Both the position numbers and the translations under genes were made by a program. 64,000 nucleotides of DNA, taken from NCBI RefSeq assembly GCF_020567375.1, contig NZ_JAJBZM010000001.1, forward strand, positions 1,161,935 through 1,225,934, given 5' to 3'. Numbering within the stretch: the stretch's first letter is position 1; each line of letters begins with the position of its first letter. Positions 17,770 to 26,006 of this stretch are shown here, piece after piece. The notes beneath the pieces are model-generated. The model saw only the letters and a list, made by a program, of their open reading frames with translations. It was not told the origin of the DNA and made no database searches. This stretch comes from Janibacter melonis (GTDB lineage Bacteria > Actinomycetota > Actinomycetes > Actinomycetales > Dermatophilaceae).

Positions 17770-18921
17770 GTGATCGACTTCCGCCCCTCCGCGGGCCCGA
17801 CGCTCGGCGTCGAGTGGGAGCTGGCCCTCGTCGACGGCGACACCCTCGACCTCGTGCCGCGCGCCGACGACGTCGTCGCCGGCGTGGCCGAGGCCCTCGA
17901 CGACGAGCACGTCTCCGCCCGCGTCCACCGCGAGCTGCTGAGCAACACCGTCGAGATCGTCACCGGCATCTGCGACGACGTGCCGCAGGTGAGCGCCGAC
18001 CTCGACTCCTCGCTGCGCGCGCTGCGCCAGGTCACCGACCCGCTCGGTCTCGAGCTCATGTGCGCCGGCACCCACCCCTTCGCCCAGTGGCAGAGCCAGC
18101 AGGTGAGCGAGGGCGAGCGCTACGCCACCCTCATCGACCGCACGCGGTGGTGGGGCCGCCAGATGGTCATCTACGGCGTCCACGTCCACGTCGGCATCAC
18201 CGACGCCGCGAAGGTGCTGCCCATCCTCAACGGCATGCTCACCTACGCCCCGCACCTCCAGGCGCTCTCGGCGTCCTCGCCCTTCTGGGCCGGCGAGGAG
18301 ACCGGGTACGCGAGCAACCGCGCCCAGATGTTCCAGCAGCTGCCGACCGCCGGGCTGCCCTTCCAGTTCGACACGTGGCCGGAGTACGAGCGCTACGTCG
18401 ACGACCTCATGGTCACCGGGGTCATCGACGAGCTCAAGGAGATCCGCTGGGACATCCGCCCGGCGCCCCACCTCGGCACGCTCGAGATCCGCGTCTGCGA
18501 CGGCATCCCGACGCTGCGCGAGCTCGCCGCGATCACCGCGCTCGTCCAGTGCCTCGTCGTGTGGCTCGACGACCGGCTCACCGACGGTGGCACCCTGCGC
18601 ACGCTGCCGCCGTGGCACGTCCAGGAGAACAAGTGGCGCACCGCGCGCTACGGCATGGACTCGATCATCATCTGCGACGACCGCAACCGCGAGCGGCTCG
18701 TCACCGAGGACCTCGCCGACCTGCTCGAGCGCCTCGCCCCGGTCGCCCGCCGCCTCGGCTGCGAGACCGAGCTCGCCGACGTCGAGCAGATCACCCGCAC
18801 CGGCGCGAGCTACCAGCGCCAGCTGCGCGTCGCGCAGGAGGAGGGCACCCTCGTCGGGGTCGCCCGCTCCCTCGTCGACGAGCTGCGCACCGGGCAGCCG
18901 GATCGACCCGGCCTCGCCTGA
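17770..18921 (+). CDS. YbdK-type carboxylate-amine ligase (glutamate-cysteine ligase 2 family)
   Basis: 383 residues from the GTG at 17770, preceded by AGGAAGGG at 8 nt; a GTG 30 nt upstream lacks this. The family core is clear: [12 protein letters not shown] near residues 11-22, [10 protein letters not shown]-type segment ([10 protein letters not shown]), and [14 protein letters not shown]. The family shares the ATP-grasp-like fold of glutamate-cysteine ligases. Some members make gamma-glutamylcysteine weakly; the natural substrate is often unknown. It is divergent from glmM and convergent with truA. Confidence 0.85.
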   Translation: MIDFRPSAGPTLGVEWELALVDGDTLDLVPRADDVVAGVAEALDDEHVSARVHRELLSNTVEIVTGICDDVPQVSADLDSSLRALRQVTDPLGLELMCAGTHPFAQWQSQQVSEGERYATLIDRTRWWGRQMVIYGVHVHVGITDAAKVLPILNGMLTYAPHLQALSASSPFWAGEETGYASNRAQMFQQLPTAGLPFQFDTWPEYERYVDDLMVTGVIDELKEIRWDIRPAPHLGTLEIRVCDGIPTLRELAAITALVQCLVVWLDDRLTDGGTLRTLPPWHVQENKWRTARYGMDSIIICDDRNRERLVTEDLADLLERLAPVARRLGCETELADVEQITRTGASYQRQLRVAQEEGTLVGVARSLVDELRTGQPDRPGLA

Positions 18922-18946
18922 CCGAGGGCGAAGGGGGACGCGGGCC

Positions 18947-18961
18947 GACGGGAGACCCGTC
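18947..18961. terminator. Short hairpin between convergent ligase gene and truA
   Basis: GACGGG-AGA-CCCGTC sits 25 nt after the ligase stop and overlaps the truA stop codon. A CGAAGGGGG copy is at 18929-18937 beside it. Confidence 0.45.
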
Positions 18962-19784
18962 AGTCCCGGCGGGCGCGGGCCTCACGGGCGCGCGCGGCCA
19001 GCCGGTCGTCGTCGGGATAGCTGACCTCGACCAGGCTGAGCCCGTGCGCGGGCATGACCTTGACACGGGGGTCCCGCACCCCGGCGGTGAGCACCTCGAG
19101 GGGCCACCCGGTCCCCTGCCGGCCCTGACCGACGGGCACGACCGCGCCGACGAGCGCACGGACCATCGAGTGGCAGAAGGCGTCGGCGACGACGCGGCCC
19201 TCGACGAGCCCGTCCTCGGTGCGGCGCCACGAGTGCTCGAGGAGCGTGCGGGTCGTCGTCGCGCCCTCGCGCCGCTTGCAGAAGGCGGCGAAGTCGCGCA
19301 GCCCGAGCATCGCCGTGGCCGCCTCGTCCATCGCCGCGACGTCGAGCGGCTCGCGCAGGGCGACGACGTCGTGACGCCGCAGCGGGTCGCGCCGGCCCGG
19401 GTCGTCGCCGATGAGGTAGCGGTAGCGCCGCTGCAGGGCGGAGAAGCGCGCGTCGAAGCCCTCGGGGGCCCGGGTCACGGCGTGCAGCGCGACGTCCGGG
19501 GGCAGCACCCCGCGCAGCCGGGCGAGCAGGGCCTCCTGCGGGCTGCGCTCGCGACGGCCGCGTGCGGCCTCGAGCGCCTCCTGCGGCAGGTCGACGTGGC
19601 AGACCTGCCCCGCGGCGTGCACCCCGGCGTCGGTGCGCCCCGCGACGACGACGCGGACCCCCGAGGTGCGGCAGATCGTCTCGAGCGCGCTCGTCAGCTC
19701 GCCCTCGACGGTGCGCAGGCCCGGCTGAGCAGCCCACCCCGCGAATCCCCCGCCGTCGTAGGCGAGGTCGAGGCGCAGGCGCAC
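18960..19784 (-). CDS. truA: tRNA pseudouridine synthase A
   Basis: Makes pseudouridine at positions 38-40 of tRNA anticodon stems. 274 residues from the GTG at 19784, giving the family's usual start [17 protein letters not shown]. The catalytic Asp52 is in [11 protein letters not shown] longer reading from the ATG at 19853 is open, but it would put a perfect 14-bp terminator hairpin inside the coding sequence and add 23 atypical residues, so it was rejected. It follows rplM-rpsI, reversed from the common rplQ-truA-rplM order. Confidence 0.93.
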   Translation of the reverse strand: MRLRLDLAYDGGGFAGWAAQPGLRTVEGELTSALETICRTSGVRVVVAGRTDAGVHAAGQVCHVDLPQEALEAARGRRERSPQEALLARLRGVLPPDVALHAVTRAPEGFDARFSALQRRYRYLIGDDPGRRDPLRRHDVVALREPLDVAAMDEAATAMLGLRDFAAFCKRREGATTTRTLLEHSWRRTEDGLVEGRVVADAFCHSMVRALVGAVVPVGQGRQGTGWPLEVLTAGVRDPRVKVMPAHGLSLVEVSYPDDDRLAARAREARARRD

Positions 19785-19786
19785 GA

Positions 19787-19818
19787 CGAAGGGCCCCACC
19801 GCGTGGTGGGGCCCTTCG
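19787..19818 (-). terminator. Terminator or attenuator between rpsI and truA
   Basis: CGAAGGGGCCCCACC-type stem: 14-bp perfect arms around a GCGT loop, 59 nt after the rpsI stop and 2 nt before the truA start. Its stem includes GAAGGGCCCC, a variant of the recurrent core. Through-transcription into truA would be reduced unless there is a promoter within it. Confidence 0.65.
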
Positions 19819-19876
19819 CCGTCGGCGGGTCGGGTCGAGGAGGGCAGAGCCATCTGACGAGACCGCGCCAGCGCGA

Positions 19877-20383
19877 TCAGCGCTTCGAGTACTGCGGCGC
19901 CTTGCGCGCCTTCTTCAGACCAGCCTTCTTGCGCTCCGGGACGCGGGCGTCACGGGTGAGGAAGCCGGCCTTCTTCAGGGTGTCGCGGTTGAGCTCGGGG
20001 TCCACGCCGTTGAGGCTGCGGGCGACGCCGAGGCGGACCGCGCCGGCCTGGCCGGAGGGGCCACCGCCGTGCACGCGGACGAGCACGTCGTAGGCGCCGT
20101 CGAGCTCGAGCACCGTGAAGGGCTCGGCGACGATCTGCTGGTGGACCTTGTTCGGGAAGTACTCCTCGAGCGTGCGCCCGTTGATCTTCCACTCGCCGGT
20201 GCCGGGGACGATCCGCACGCGGGCGATGGCCTGCTTGCGGCGGCCGGTGCCGGCGCCGGGGGCCGAGGCCGAGGGACGACGAGCCGGCTCGGCGTCGCCG
20301 ACGGGGCCGTCGGACTCGGAGGTGTAGGAGGTGAGCTCGACGTCGTCGCCGAGCTGCTCGGTGGTGTCGGTGGTGTCAGCCAC
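19877..20383 (-). CDS. rpsI: 30S ribosomal protein S9
   Basis: Contacts the anticodon stem of P-site tRNA through its basic tail. 168 residues with a GTG start. The S9 core runs from about residue 48 ([15 protein letters not shown]) to the C-terminal [12 protein letters not shown], which is the tRNA-contacting tail. The first 45 residues are an acidic Asp/Glu/Thr-rich extension ([18 protein letters not shown]) seen in several actinobacterial S9 proteins. It follows rplM by 33 bp. Confidence 0.97.
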   Translation of the reverse strand: MADTTDTTEQLGDDVELTSYTSESDGPVGDAEPARRPSASAPGAGTGRRKQAIARVRIVPGTGEWKINGRTLEEYFPNKVHQQIVAEPFTVLELDGAYDVLVRVHGGGPSGQAGAVRLGVARSLNGVDPELNRDTLKKAGFLTRDARVPERKKAGLKKARKAPQYSKR

Positions 20384-20416
20384 GTGTCAGTCCTTCGTCG
20401 TGATTCTGCGCGCGGC

Positions 20417-20860
20417 TTACTGCGCGACCTGGGAGATCGTGTAGGGGGTCGGCTGCTGGGCGCCGTGGGGGTGCTCCGCACCGGCGTAGACCTTGAGCTT
20501 GCTCAGCTGCTGGCGGCCGAGGGAGTTGCGGGGCAGCATGCCGCGGATCGCCTTCTCGACGGCGCGCTCCGGGTTCTTCTCGAGCAGCTCGGTGTAGGAG
20601 GTCGAGCTCAGACCACCCGGGTAGCCCGAGTGGCGGTAGGCGCGCTTCTGCTCGGCCTTGGAGCCGGTGAGCGCGACCTTGTCGGCGTTGATGATGATGA
20701 CGAAGTCGCCGGTGTCGACGTGCGGGGCGAAGGTCGTCTTGTGCTTGCCGCGCAGGAGGATCGCGGTCTGGCTCGCGAGACGGCCGAGGACGACGTCAGT
20801 GGCGTCGATGACGTGCCACTGACGGGTGATGTCGCCCGCCTTGGGGGTGTAGGTACGCAC
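20417..20860 (-). CDS. rplM: 50S ribosomal protein L13
   Basis: 147 residues, the normal length, from the GTG at 20860. Motifs include [16 protein letters not shown] and [12 protein letters not shown], both typical of L13. Longer in-frame starts add no conserved sequence and cross the promoter. First gene of the rplM-rpsI operon, with a TAGAAT -10 box about 40 nt upstream. Confidence 0.97.
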   Translation of the reverse strand: MRTYTPKAGDITRQWHVIDATDVVLGRLASQTAILLRGKHKTTFAPHVDTGDFVIIINADKVALTGSKAEQKRAYRHSGYPGGLSSTSYTELLEKNPERAVEKAIRGMLPRNSLGRQQLSKLKVYAGAEHPHGAQQPTPYTISQVAQ

Positions 20861-20900
20861 AGGTGCAGCCTTTGTGTCGTGTCGTTCGGGGTACCCGACA

Positions 20901-20906
20901 ATTCTA
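20901..20906 (-). promoter_or_regulatory. Probable -10 box of rplM-rpsI operon
   Basis: On the minus strand TAGAAT, close to the consensus TATAAT, stands about 40 nt before the rplM start. No clear -35 is visible. Confidence 0.45.
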
Positions 20907-21011
20907 CGGGCGGGCCGCACACCGCCCGAAATCGCGGGCGCACCCCCTGGAGCCCTACGGGCGAGCGGGATCCGGCGGACTCCGCCCGGCGCGACGCGCT
21001 TGCCCCGCCGC

Positions 21012-21036
21012 GGATCGCACACTTATTGTGCGATCC
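21012..21036. promoter_or_regulatory. Operator and leaderless promoter of ArsR-like gene and arr
   Basis: GGATCGCACA (21012-21021) and TGTGCGATCC (21027-21036) are perfect 10-bp inverted arms with the spacer CTTAT, ending at the base before the ATG. A TATTGT -10 box (21024-21029) lies inside, 7 nt before the ATG, so a bound regulator would block its own promoter. Self-repression by the ArsR-like protein is inferred. Confidence 0.7.
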
Positions 21037-21609
21037 ATGAGCACCCCGGGCACCCCCGACGGCTGGCGCCTGCTGGCCCACCCGCTGCGCACCCGCATCC
21101 TCGCGCACCTGCGGCTGCACGGCGGCTCGACCTCGGCGGAGCTGGCCCGCGCCCTCGGCACGAACTCGGGTGCGACGAGCTACCACCTGCGCACCCTCGC
21201 CGAGGGCGGGCTCGTGGAGGACACCGGTCTGGGCAACGCCAAGACCCGGGTCTGGGCCCTGCCCGACGAGGACGACGACGACGTCGTCGTCACCCGTGTC
21301 GGCACGGACGACGACGACCCGCTGAGCGCGCAGGACGAGGCCTGGCTGGCGCACGACCACGTCGAGCACCTCGCCGCACGCGCCCACGCCTGGGTCGACG
21401 CCGCGCCGACGTGGCCCCTCGTGTGGCAGGAGGAGGCCGGCCTGCACGACCAGGCCGTGCTCGTCGACGAGGAGCAGCTCGTCGCGCTGCGCACCGAGAT
21501 CATGCGCACCCTCGAGCGCTACCGGCGGATCGGCGCGGGCACCCCGGGCGCGAAGCGCGTCGCCGTCACCCTCGCGGTGCACCCCGTCGACCGGACCCCG
21601 CGGTCATGA
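21037..21609 (+). CDS. ArsR-like winged-helix transcriptional regulator
   Basis: 190 residues. Residues about 5-60 form the DNA-binding domain (HPLRTRILAHLRLHGGSTSAELARALGTNSGATSYHLRTL), with an acidic linker and a C-terminal helical region of no known match. No cysteine metal site is present, so it is not a classic arsenic or zinc sensor; this subtype often controls drug-response genes. It starts at the edge of a strong palindrome and its stop overlaps the arr start (ATGA), so both are one operon that it probably represses. Confidence 0.85.
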   Translation: MSTPGTPDGWRLLAHPLRTRILAHLRLHGGSTSAELARALGTNSGATSYHLRTLAEGGLVEDTGLGNAKTRVWALPDEDDDDVVVTRVGTDDDDPLSAQDEAWLAHDHVEHLAARAHAWVDAAPTWPLVWQEEAGLHDQAVLVDEEQLVALRTEIMRTLERYRRIGAGTPGAKRVAVTLAVHPVDRTPRS

Positions 21610-22025
21610 CCGGCGAGCCGCTCCTCGACGAGGGACCCTTCTTCCACGGCACGCGGGCCCCCCTTCGCCCCGGTGACCACCTCGTCGCCGGACGCCCCTC
21701 GAACTACCGGGCCGGCCTGACGATGCGCCACGTATACATCACCTCGCTCGTCGACGGGGCCGCTCTGGCCGCCGAGCTCGCCGTGCTGCTCGGGCCGGAG
21801 GGCAGCGAGCCGCACGTCTACCGCGTCGAGCCCACCGGTCCCTACGTCGACGACCCGAACGTCACCGACAAGAAGTTCCCCGGCAACCCCACGCGCTCCT
21901 ACCGCACGAGCGCCCCGGTCCTCGTCGTCGAGGAGGTCACGGGGTGGGCCCGGCTCACGCCGGAGGCCCTCGACCTCTGGCGCGAGCGTCTGGCGGCGCT
22001 GAGCCAGGCCGAGATCATCAACTGA
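21606..22025 (+). CDS. arr: Rifampin ADP-ribosyltransferase (Arr family)
   Basis: Transfers ADP-ribose from NAD+ to the ansa-chain hydroxyl of rifamycins, preventing binding to RNA polymerase. 139 residues, the usual small size. Family motifs: FFHGTRAPLRPGDHL, GRPSNYRAG, HVYITS and DDPNVTDKKFPGNPTRSYR. His14, Tyr44 and the Asp of the DDPN motif match the residues reported as important in mycobacterial Arr. It overlaps the regulator by 4 bp. Chromosomal arr genes are common in actinobacteria. No integron attC site or integrase is nearby. Resistance is inferred, not shown. Confidence 0.9.
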   Translation: MTGEPLLDEGPFFHGTRAPLRPGDHLVAGRPSNYRAGLTMRHVYITSLVDGAALAAELAVLLGPEGSEPHVYRVEPTGPYVDDPNVTDKKFPGNPTRSYRTSAPVLVVEEVTGWARLTPEALDLWRERLAALSQAEIIN

Positions 22026-22035
22026 TCCGGCCGGG

Positions 22036-22077
22036 TCGACGAAGGACCGTCACCTCGAGGTGACGGTCCTTCGTCGA
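22036..22077. terminator. 42-bp perfect palindrome, bidirectional terminator
   Basis: Both 21-bp arms match exactly, starting TCGACGAAGGACCG and meeting at CTC/GAG. It lies 10 nt after the arr stop and 21 nt after the amylase stop on the other strand, so it can end both transcripts. Confidence 0.75.
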
Positions 22078-22098
22078 ACCATGCGAAGGGGGCGCCCC

Positions 22099-25000
22099 CT
22101 AGCTGCTCGTCGCCTGGCCGACGTGCGTGGCCGAGTCGTAGGAGAAGACGGTCTTCGCGCCGTCGGCCGGCACGGTGACGGTGATGTTGCCGCCCGTCGG
22201 CGACCCGCCGGCCCCGTAGCTCGTCGTCCACGACAGGTCGTGGGCAATCTTGAAGCTCCACGTACCCGCGGGGATCTTCGTCGTCGCCCACGTGTACGTG
22301 CCGTCGCCGTCCTTGTCCTGCAGCCACGGGCGCATGCACGCCGGCGACCAGTCGGCCGCGCAGCCGAGCTCGGACTGGTAGTCACCGGGCGCCGTGACGA
22401 CCGGACCGTCCTCGGACGTCGTCGCCCAGTGCGTCGTCGGGTCGTAGTAGAAGCTCACGGGGCCGTCGGTCTCGTAGGAGATGTTCGCGCCGTCGCGCTC
22501 CCCCTTCTCGCCGTAGTTCTCGGTCCACGTCCGGTCGAGCGCGGCCTTGAAGGCGTAGGGCCCGGCGGGGAGGGTGTAGCTGCCCTTCCAGATCGAGTCC
22601 TGCGGGTCCAGCGTCAGCTGCGCCTGGTCGCACCACGGCTCCCAGTCGGCGGCGCAGCCCATCTCCGAGTTGTGGGTGCCCGCGACGGCGACAGCACCGG
22701 GCTGGGTGGCCGGCGGGTCGCCGATCTCGGCCTCGGGCGCCGGTCCGGTGGCGGAGACGACGCTGGCCCAGTCGCTGTCGGCGGAGACCCGGCCGGCGGC
22801 GTCCTCGACGACGACGCGGTACTCGAGCATCGTCCCGAGCGCCATGCCCTCGACGTCGTGGAAGACGCGGTAGGGCGCGTTGTCGTCGGTACCGACGGTG
22901 CGCCAGGTCTTCGTGCCGACCGGGCGGTAGAGGACGGTGGCCTGGGCGAAGGTCCCCGAGGTGACGTCGGCGGAGATCTCCGCGCGCCCGCCGACGGCGT
23001 GGTCGGTGCCGGCGCTCAGCTCGACCGTCGGCGCCGCGGTGCCGGTCGAGATCGTCCGGTTGGCCTTCCACACGCGCACCGACAGCGGCGGCACGGTGAC
23101 GCTCACACGGCCGTCGGCGCCGGGGCGCACCGACGGGGCGCCCGGCGTCACCGGGGTGAAGAGCGCGCCGTCGTAGCGACCCTTGCCGGCGCGGGCCGAC
23201 CCCTTCGTCCACGTCGCGAAGCTCGCGGTCTGCGTCGTCGTCGAGTTGTTCGCCGCGACGACGTACTCGACCTTCTTCGACGCGTCGAGACGGGACACGG
23301 CGAAGATGCCGGCGTCGTCGGAGGCGTACCGCGCGACCTGCGCCCCGTCGGCGAGCGCGAGGTGCTTCGCGCGCATCCGGGAGAGCTCGGCGACGTGGCG
23401 GTAGAGCGGGTGGGTGCGCGAGTAGCGGTCGCGCGATCCCTCCGGCCCGGCGAGGACGTCCTCGGCGTTGTAGATCGAGGTCTTGCTGGCGAACATGTCC
23501 TGGCGCGCGAGCTGGTCGCCGCCGGTGCCGATGAAGCCCTGCTCGTCGCCGTAGTACGTCACCGGGTTGCCGCGGGTGGTGAACATCAGGCTCTGCGCGA
23601 GGCGCACGCGGGCGAGGTGCTGCTTCTCGTCAGTGCTCGAGTCCTTCAAGAACATCGAGGCGCGGCCCATGTCGTGGTTCCCGAGGAAGGTCGGCAGCTG
23701 GTAGGCGTTGCTGTCCGCGTCGGTGTACCAGTCGTCCTTGGCGAAGAAGTCGGCGAGCGTCGCGGCCGACTTCCCCTTCGCGAAGTCGACGCCCTGCTGC
23801 TGGAAGCCGAAGTCGAGGGTGGCCTGGAGCTTGCCGCGGGTCGTGTACTCCGACATCACCGCGGGGTTGCCGTCGTAGACCTCGCCGAAGGCGAAGAAGT
23901 CGTCGTTCTTCTTCTGCGCGTGGGTGAGCAGGTCGGGCATGAACTGCTGCCAGAACTCGAGGTTGACGTGCTTGACGGTGTCGATCCGGAAGCCGTCGAT
24001 GCCGAAGTCGGCCCACTGCTTGTAGATCTCGCCCATGCCCTCGACGACCTCGGGGCGCTCGGTGAAGAGGTCGTCGAGACCGATGAAGTCGCCGTACGTC
24101 GAGCTCTCGCCGGCGAAGGTCGAGTCACCGCGGTTGTGGTACATCAGCGGGTCGTTGAGCCACGCCGGGACCTTGACGTCCTTCTCCGCGGGACGCACGA
24201 AGGGGGTGTACGGGAAGGACGTGCGGTCCATCGCCGGCCACTGCGAGGCGGGCTTGCCGACGAAGTCGCGGTCGTCGAAGGCCGTGCCGCTCGTGTCGGT
24301 GTACGGCGAGGACTTCTTGCTCTTGTACGTGTACGCGCCCTCCTCGTAGTCGATGACGTCCGCGGTGTGGTTGGTGATGATGTCGAAGAACACCTTCATC
24401 CCCTTCTTGTGCGCGGCGTCGATGAGGGTCTTCATCTCGGCGTTCGTGCCCAGGTGCGGGTCGATCTGGGTGAAGTCGGTGATCCAGTACCCGTGGTAGC
24501 CCGCGCTCTCCTCACCGGCCTTGCCCTGCACCGGCTTGTTCTTGAAGCTCGGGGTGAGCCAGATCGCCGTCGTGCCCATGCCCTTGATGTAGTCGAGCTT
24601 GCCGGTGAGGCCCTTGAGGTCGCCCCCGTGGTAGAAGGCCTTGTCGCTGGGGTCGTACCCGGTGCTCAGGCGCCCGCCGGTGAGCCCCCCGCGGTCGTTG
24701 GCGGTGCTGCCGTTGGCGAAGCGGTCGGCCATGACGAAGTAGAAGCGCTCGCGCCCGAGCGGCCCGCGCAGCGAGTCGGCGGCGGCCTTCTTGTCCGCGC
24801 TGCTCGTCGCCCCGGCGAGACCGAGCGGCGTCATCGTCGTGACGTGGCTCGTCTCGTCGTAGCTCACGCGCAGCCGGGCCGGCCCCTCGAGCACGAGCGG
24901 CACGTTCGAGCCGTCCTTGACGCCCCCGGCGCCGTAGTTCTCGGTCCACCCGTCGTCGATGGCGACCTTGTACTCGTAGCTGCCGGCGGGCAGCGAGATC

Positions 25001-25209
25001 GTCGCCGACCACGACTTCCCGGAGGCGTCCTGGACGAGGTGGGCCTTCGCGCACGCGGGGTCCCAGTCGGCGGCGCAGCCGAGCTCGTCCTGCAACGAGC
25101 CGACGAGGGTGACGCTGCTCGGCTCGGCGGCGCTGGCGGGTGCGGACAGGGCGAAGGGGGCGGCCGCGAGGGCGATCGCGAGGGCTGCGGCGTGGGGGCG
25201 TCGGACCAT
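22099..25209 (-). CDS. Secreted GH13 alpha-amylase/pullulanase with three X25-like modules
   Basis: Extracellular alpha-glucan hydrolase of 1036 residues. Residues 1-27 are a signal peptide ending ASA. An X25-like module follows (DELGCAADWDPACAKAHL), then the GH13 barrel (about 150-560): DIITNHTAD (region I), GFRIDTVKHV with the nucleophile Asp, FGEVYDG with the acid Glu, and FLGNHDMGR. A beta-sandwich and an Fn3-like region come next. Two more X25-like modules close the protein (SEMGCAADWEPWCDQAQL; SELGCAADWSPACMRPWL), each with a conserved Cys pair. These modules occur in bacterial pullulanases. No sortase signal is present, so it is probably released. AAGGAG precedes the ATG. Confidence 0.93.
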   Translation of the reverse strand: MVRRPHAAALAIALAAAPFALSAPASAAEPSSVTLVGSLQDELGCAADWDPACAKAHLVQDASGKSWSATISLPAGSYEYKVAIDDGWTENYGAGGVKDGSNVPLVLEGPARLRVSYDETSHVTTMTPLGLAGATSSADKKAAADSLRGPLGRERFYFVMADRFANGSTANDRGGLTGGRLSTGYDPSDKAFYHGGDLKGLTGKLDYIKGMGTTAIWLTPSFKNKPVQGKAGEESAGYHGYWITDFTQIDPHLGTNAEMKTLIDAAHKKGMKVFFDIITNHTADVIDYEEGAYTYKSKKSSPYTDTSGTAFDDRDFVGKPASQWPAMDRTSFPYTPFVRPAEKDVKVPAWLNDPLMYHNRGDSTFAGESSTYGDFIGLDDLFTERPEVVEGMGEIYKQWADFGIDGFRIDTVKHVNLEFWQQFMPDLLTHAQKKNDDFFAFGEVYDGNPAVMSEYTTRGKLQATLDFGFQQQGVDFAKGKSAATLADFFAKDDWYTDADSNAYQLPTFLGNHDMGRASMFLKDSSTDEKQHLARVRLAQSLMFTTRGNPVTYYGDEQGFIGTGGDQLARQDMFASKTSIYNAEDVLAGPEGSRDRYSRTHPLYRHVAELSRMRAKHLALADGAQVARYASDDAGIFAVSRLDASKKVEYVVAANNSTTTQTASFATWTKGSARAGKGRYDGALFTPVTPGAPSVRPGADGRVSVTVPPLSVRVWKANRTISTGTAAPTVELSAGTDHAVGGRAEISADVTSGTFAQATVLYRPVGTKTWRTVGTDDNAPYRVFHDVEGMALGTMLEYRVVVEDAAGRVSADSDWASVVSATGPAPEAEIGDPPATQPGAVAVAGTHNSEMGCAADWEPWCDQAQLTLDPQDSIWKGSYTLPAGPYAFKAALDRTWTENYGEKGERDGANISYETDGPVSFYYDPTTHWATTSEDGPVVTAPGDYQSELGCAADWSPACMRPWLQDKDGDGTYTWATTKIPAGTWSFKIAHDLSWTTSYGAGGSPTGGNITVTVPADGAKTVFSYDSATHVGQATSS

Positions 25210-25256
25210 GGGGTGCTCCTTGCGGGTCGCCCTCGCCGTCGAGGGCAGTCGGGCGG

Positions 25257-25262
25257 AGCGTA
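25257..25262 (-). promoter_or_regulatory. Possible -10 box of amylase gene
   Basis: TACGCT on the minus strand about 48 nt before the start, with ACCTG-N6-CAGGT (25274-25289) just upstream as a weak candidate activator or repressor site. Confidence 0.35.
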
Positions 25263-25338
25263 GGCCCGCCGTGACCTGCGGCGACAGGTGATCGCGGACT
25301 TCTTGGACAACCCTTTACCGAGCAGCCCTCCCGGGCAC

Positions 25339-25385
25339 GACGAAGGGGTGAGCCCCCGCTGCTGCGGGAGGCTCACCCCTTCGTC
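25339..25385 (-). terminator. Terminator of the alpha operon (after rplQ)
   Basis: GACGAAGGGGTGAGCC and GGCTCACCCCTTCGTC form a perfect 16-bp stem; CCCGC and GCGGG extend it inside the loop. It ends 15 nt after the rplQ stop and carries the recurrent CGAAGGGG core. Confidence 0.75.
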
Positions 25386-25400
25386 AGGTGAGGGCCTGGG

Positions 25401-25952
25401 TCAGGCCTTCGCGCCCTCGGTCGAGTCCGTCGACTCGGTGGCCTCGGTCGAGTCCGTGGCCTCGGCCGCGGGGGCCTCGGTCTCGGTCGTCTCGTCCGTG
25501 GTCTCCGGCGCGTCCTGCGCCTCCTCGTCCTTGGCCGAGCGCGCGGTGGCGGCCTCGGCCTCGGCGACGACGGCGCGCTTGGGCTTGGCGGAGACGGGCT
25601 CGCGCACGAGCTCGATGACGCACATGGGGGCGTTGTCGCCCTTGCGCGGCGCGATCTTCGTGATGCGGGTGTAGCCGCCCTCGCGGTCGGTCATGTCGGG
25701 CGCGATCTCGGTGAAGAGACGGTGCACGACACCCTTGTCCTTGACGACCGTCATGACCTTGCGACGGGCGTGCAGGTCACCGCGCTTGGCGAAGGTGACG
25801 AGACGCTCGGCGAGCGGGCGCAGACGCTTGGCCTTGGCCTGCGTCGTCGTGATCTGGTCGTGCTCGAAGAGCGACTGGGCCAGGTTGCCGAGCATGAGGC
25901 GCTCGTGCGCCGGGCCGCCACCCAGACGACGTCCCTTGGTGGGGGTGGGCAT
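25401..25952 (-). CDS. rplQ: 50S ribosomal protein L17
   Basis: Lines the exit-tunnel side of the large subunit. 183 residues, longer than the family core of about 120. The core [20 protein letters not shown] to CVIELVREP is normal. A C-terminal tail of about 60 residues, rich in Glu, Thr, Asp and Ala ([19 protein letters not shown]), is acidic and probably disordered. It is the last gene of the alpha operon, 54 bp after rpoA. Confidence 0.97.
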   Translation of the reverse strand: MPTPTKGRRLGGGPAHERLMLGNLAQSLFEHDQITTTQAKAKRLRPLAERLVTFAKRGDLHARRKVMTVVKDKGVVHRLFTEIAPDMTDREGGYTRITKIAPRKGDNAPMCVIELVREPVSAKPKRAVVAEAEAATARSAKDEEAQDAPETTDETTETEAPAAEATDSTEATESTDSTEGAKA

Positions 25953-26006
25953 GGTGATTCTCCTTGAGTTGCAAGCCGACCCGGACGGGTCAGGCCGTCG
26001 GGTGGG

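Noticed and set aside
19785-19853. Longer truA start at 19853
   Set aside because: It would place the rpsI terminator hairpin within the coding sequence and adds residues not seen at the start of TruA proteins.
21037-22025. Integron or transposon origin of arr
   Set aside because: No attC-like repeat, integrase, transposase or composition change; the gene is coupled to a regulator and bounded by a normal terminator.
22060-25263. 1067-codon open frame antisense to the amylase
   Set aside because: Shadow frame produced by third-position GC bias; the amylase has all GH13 motifs on the other strand.
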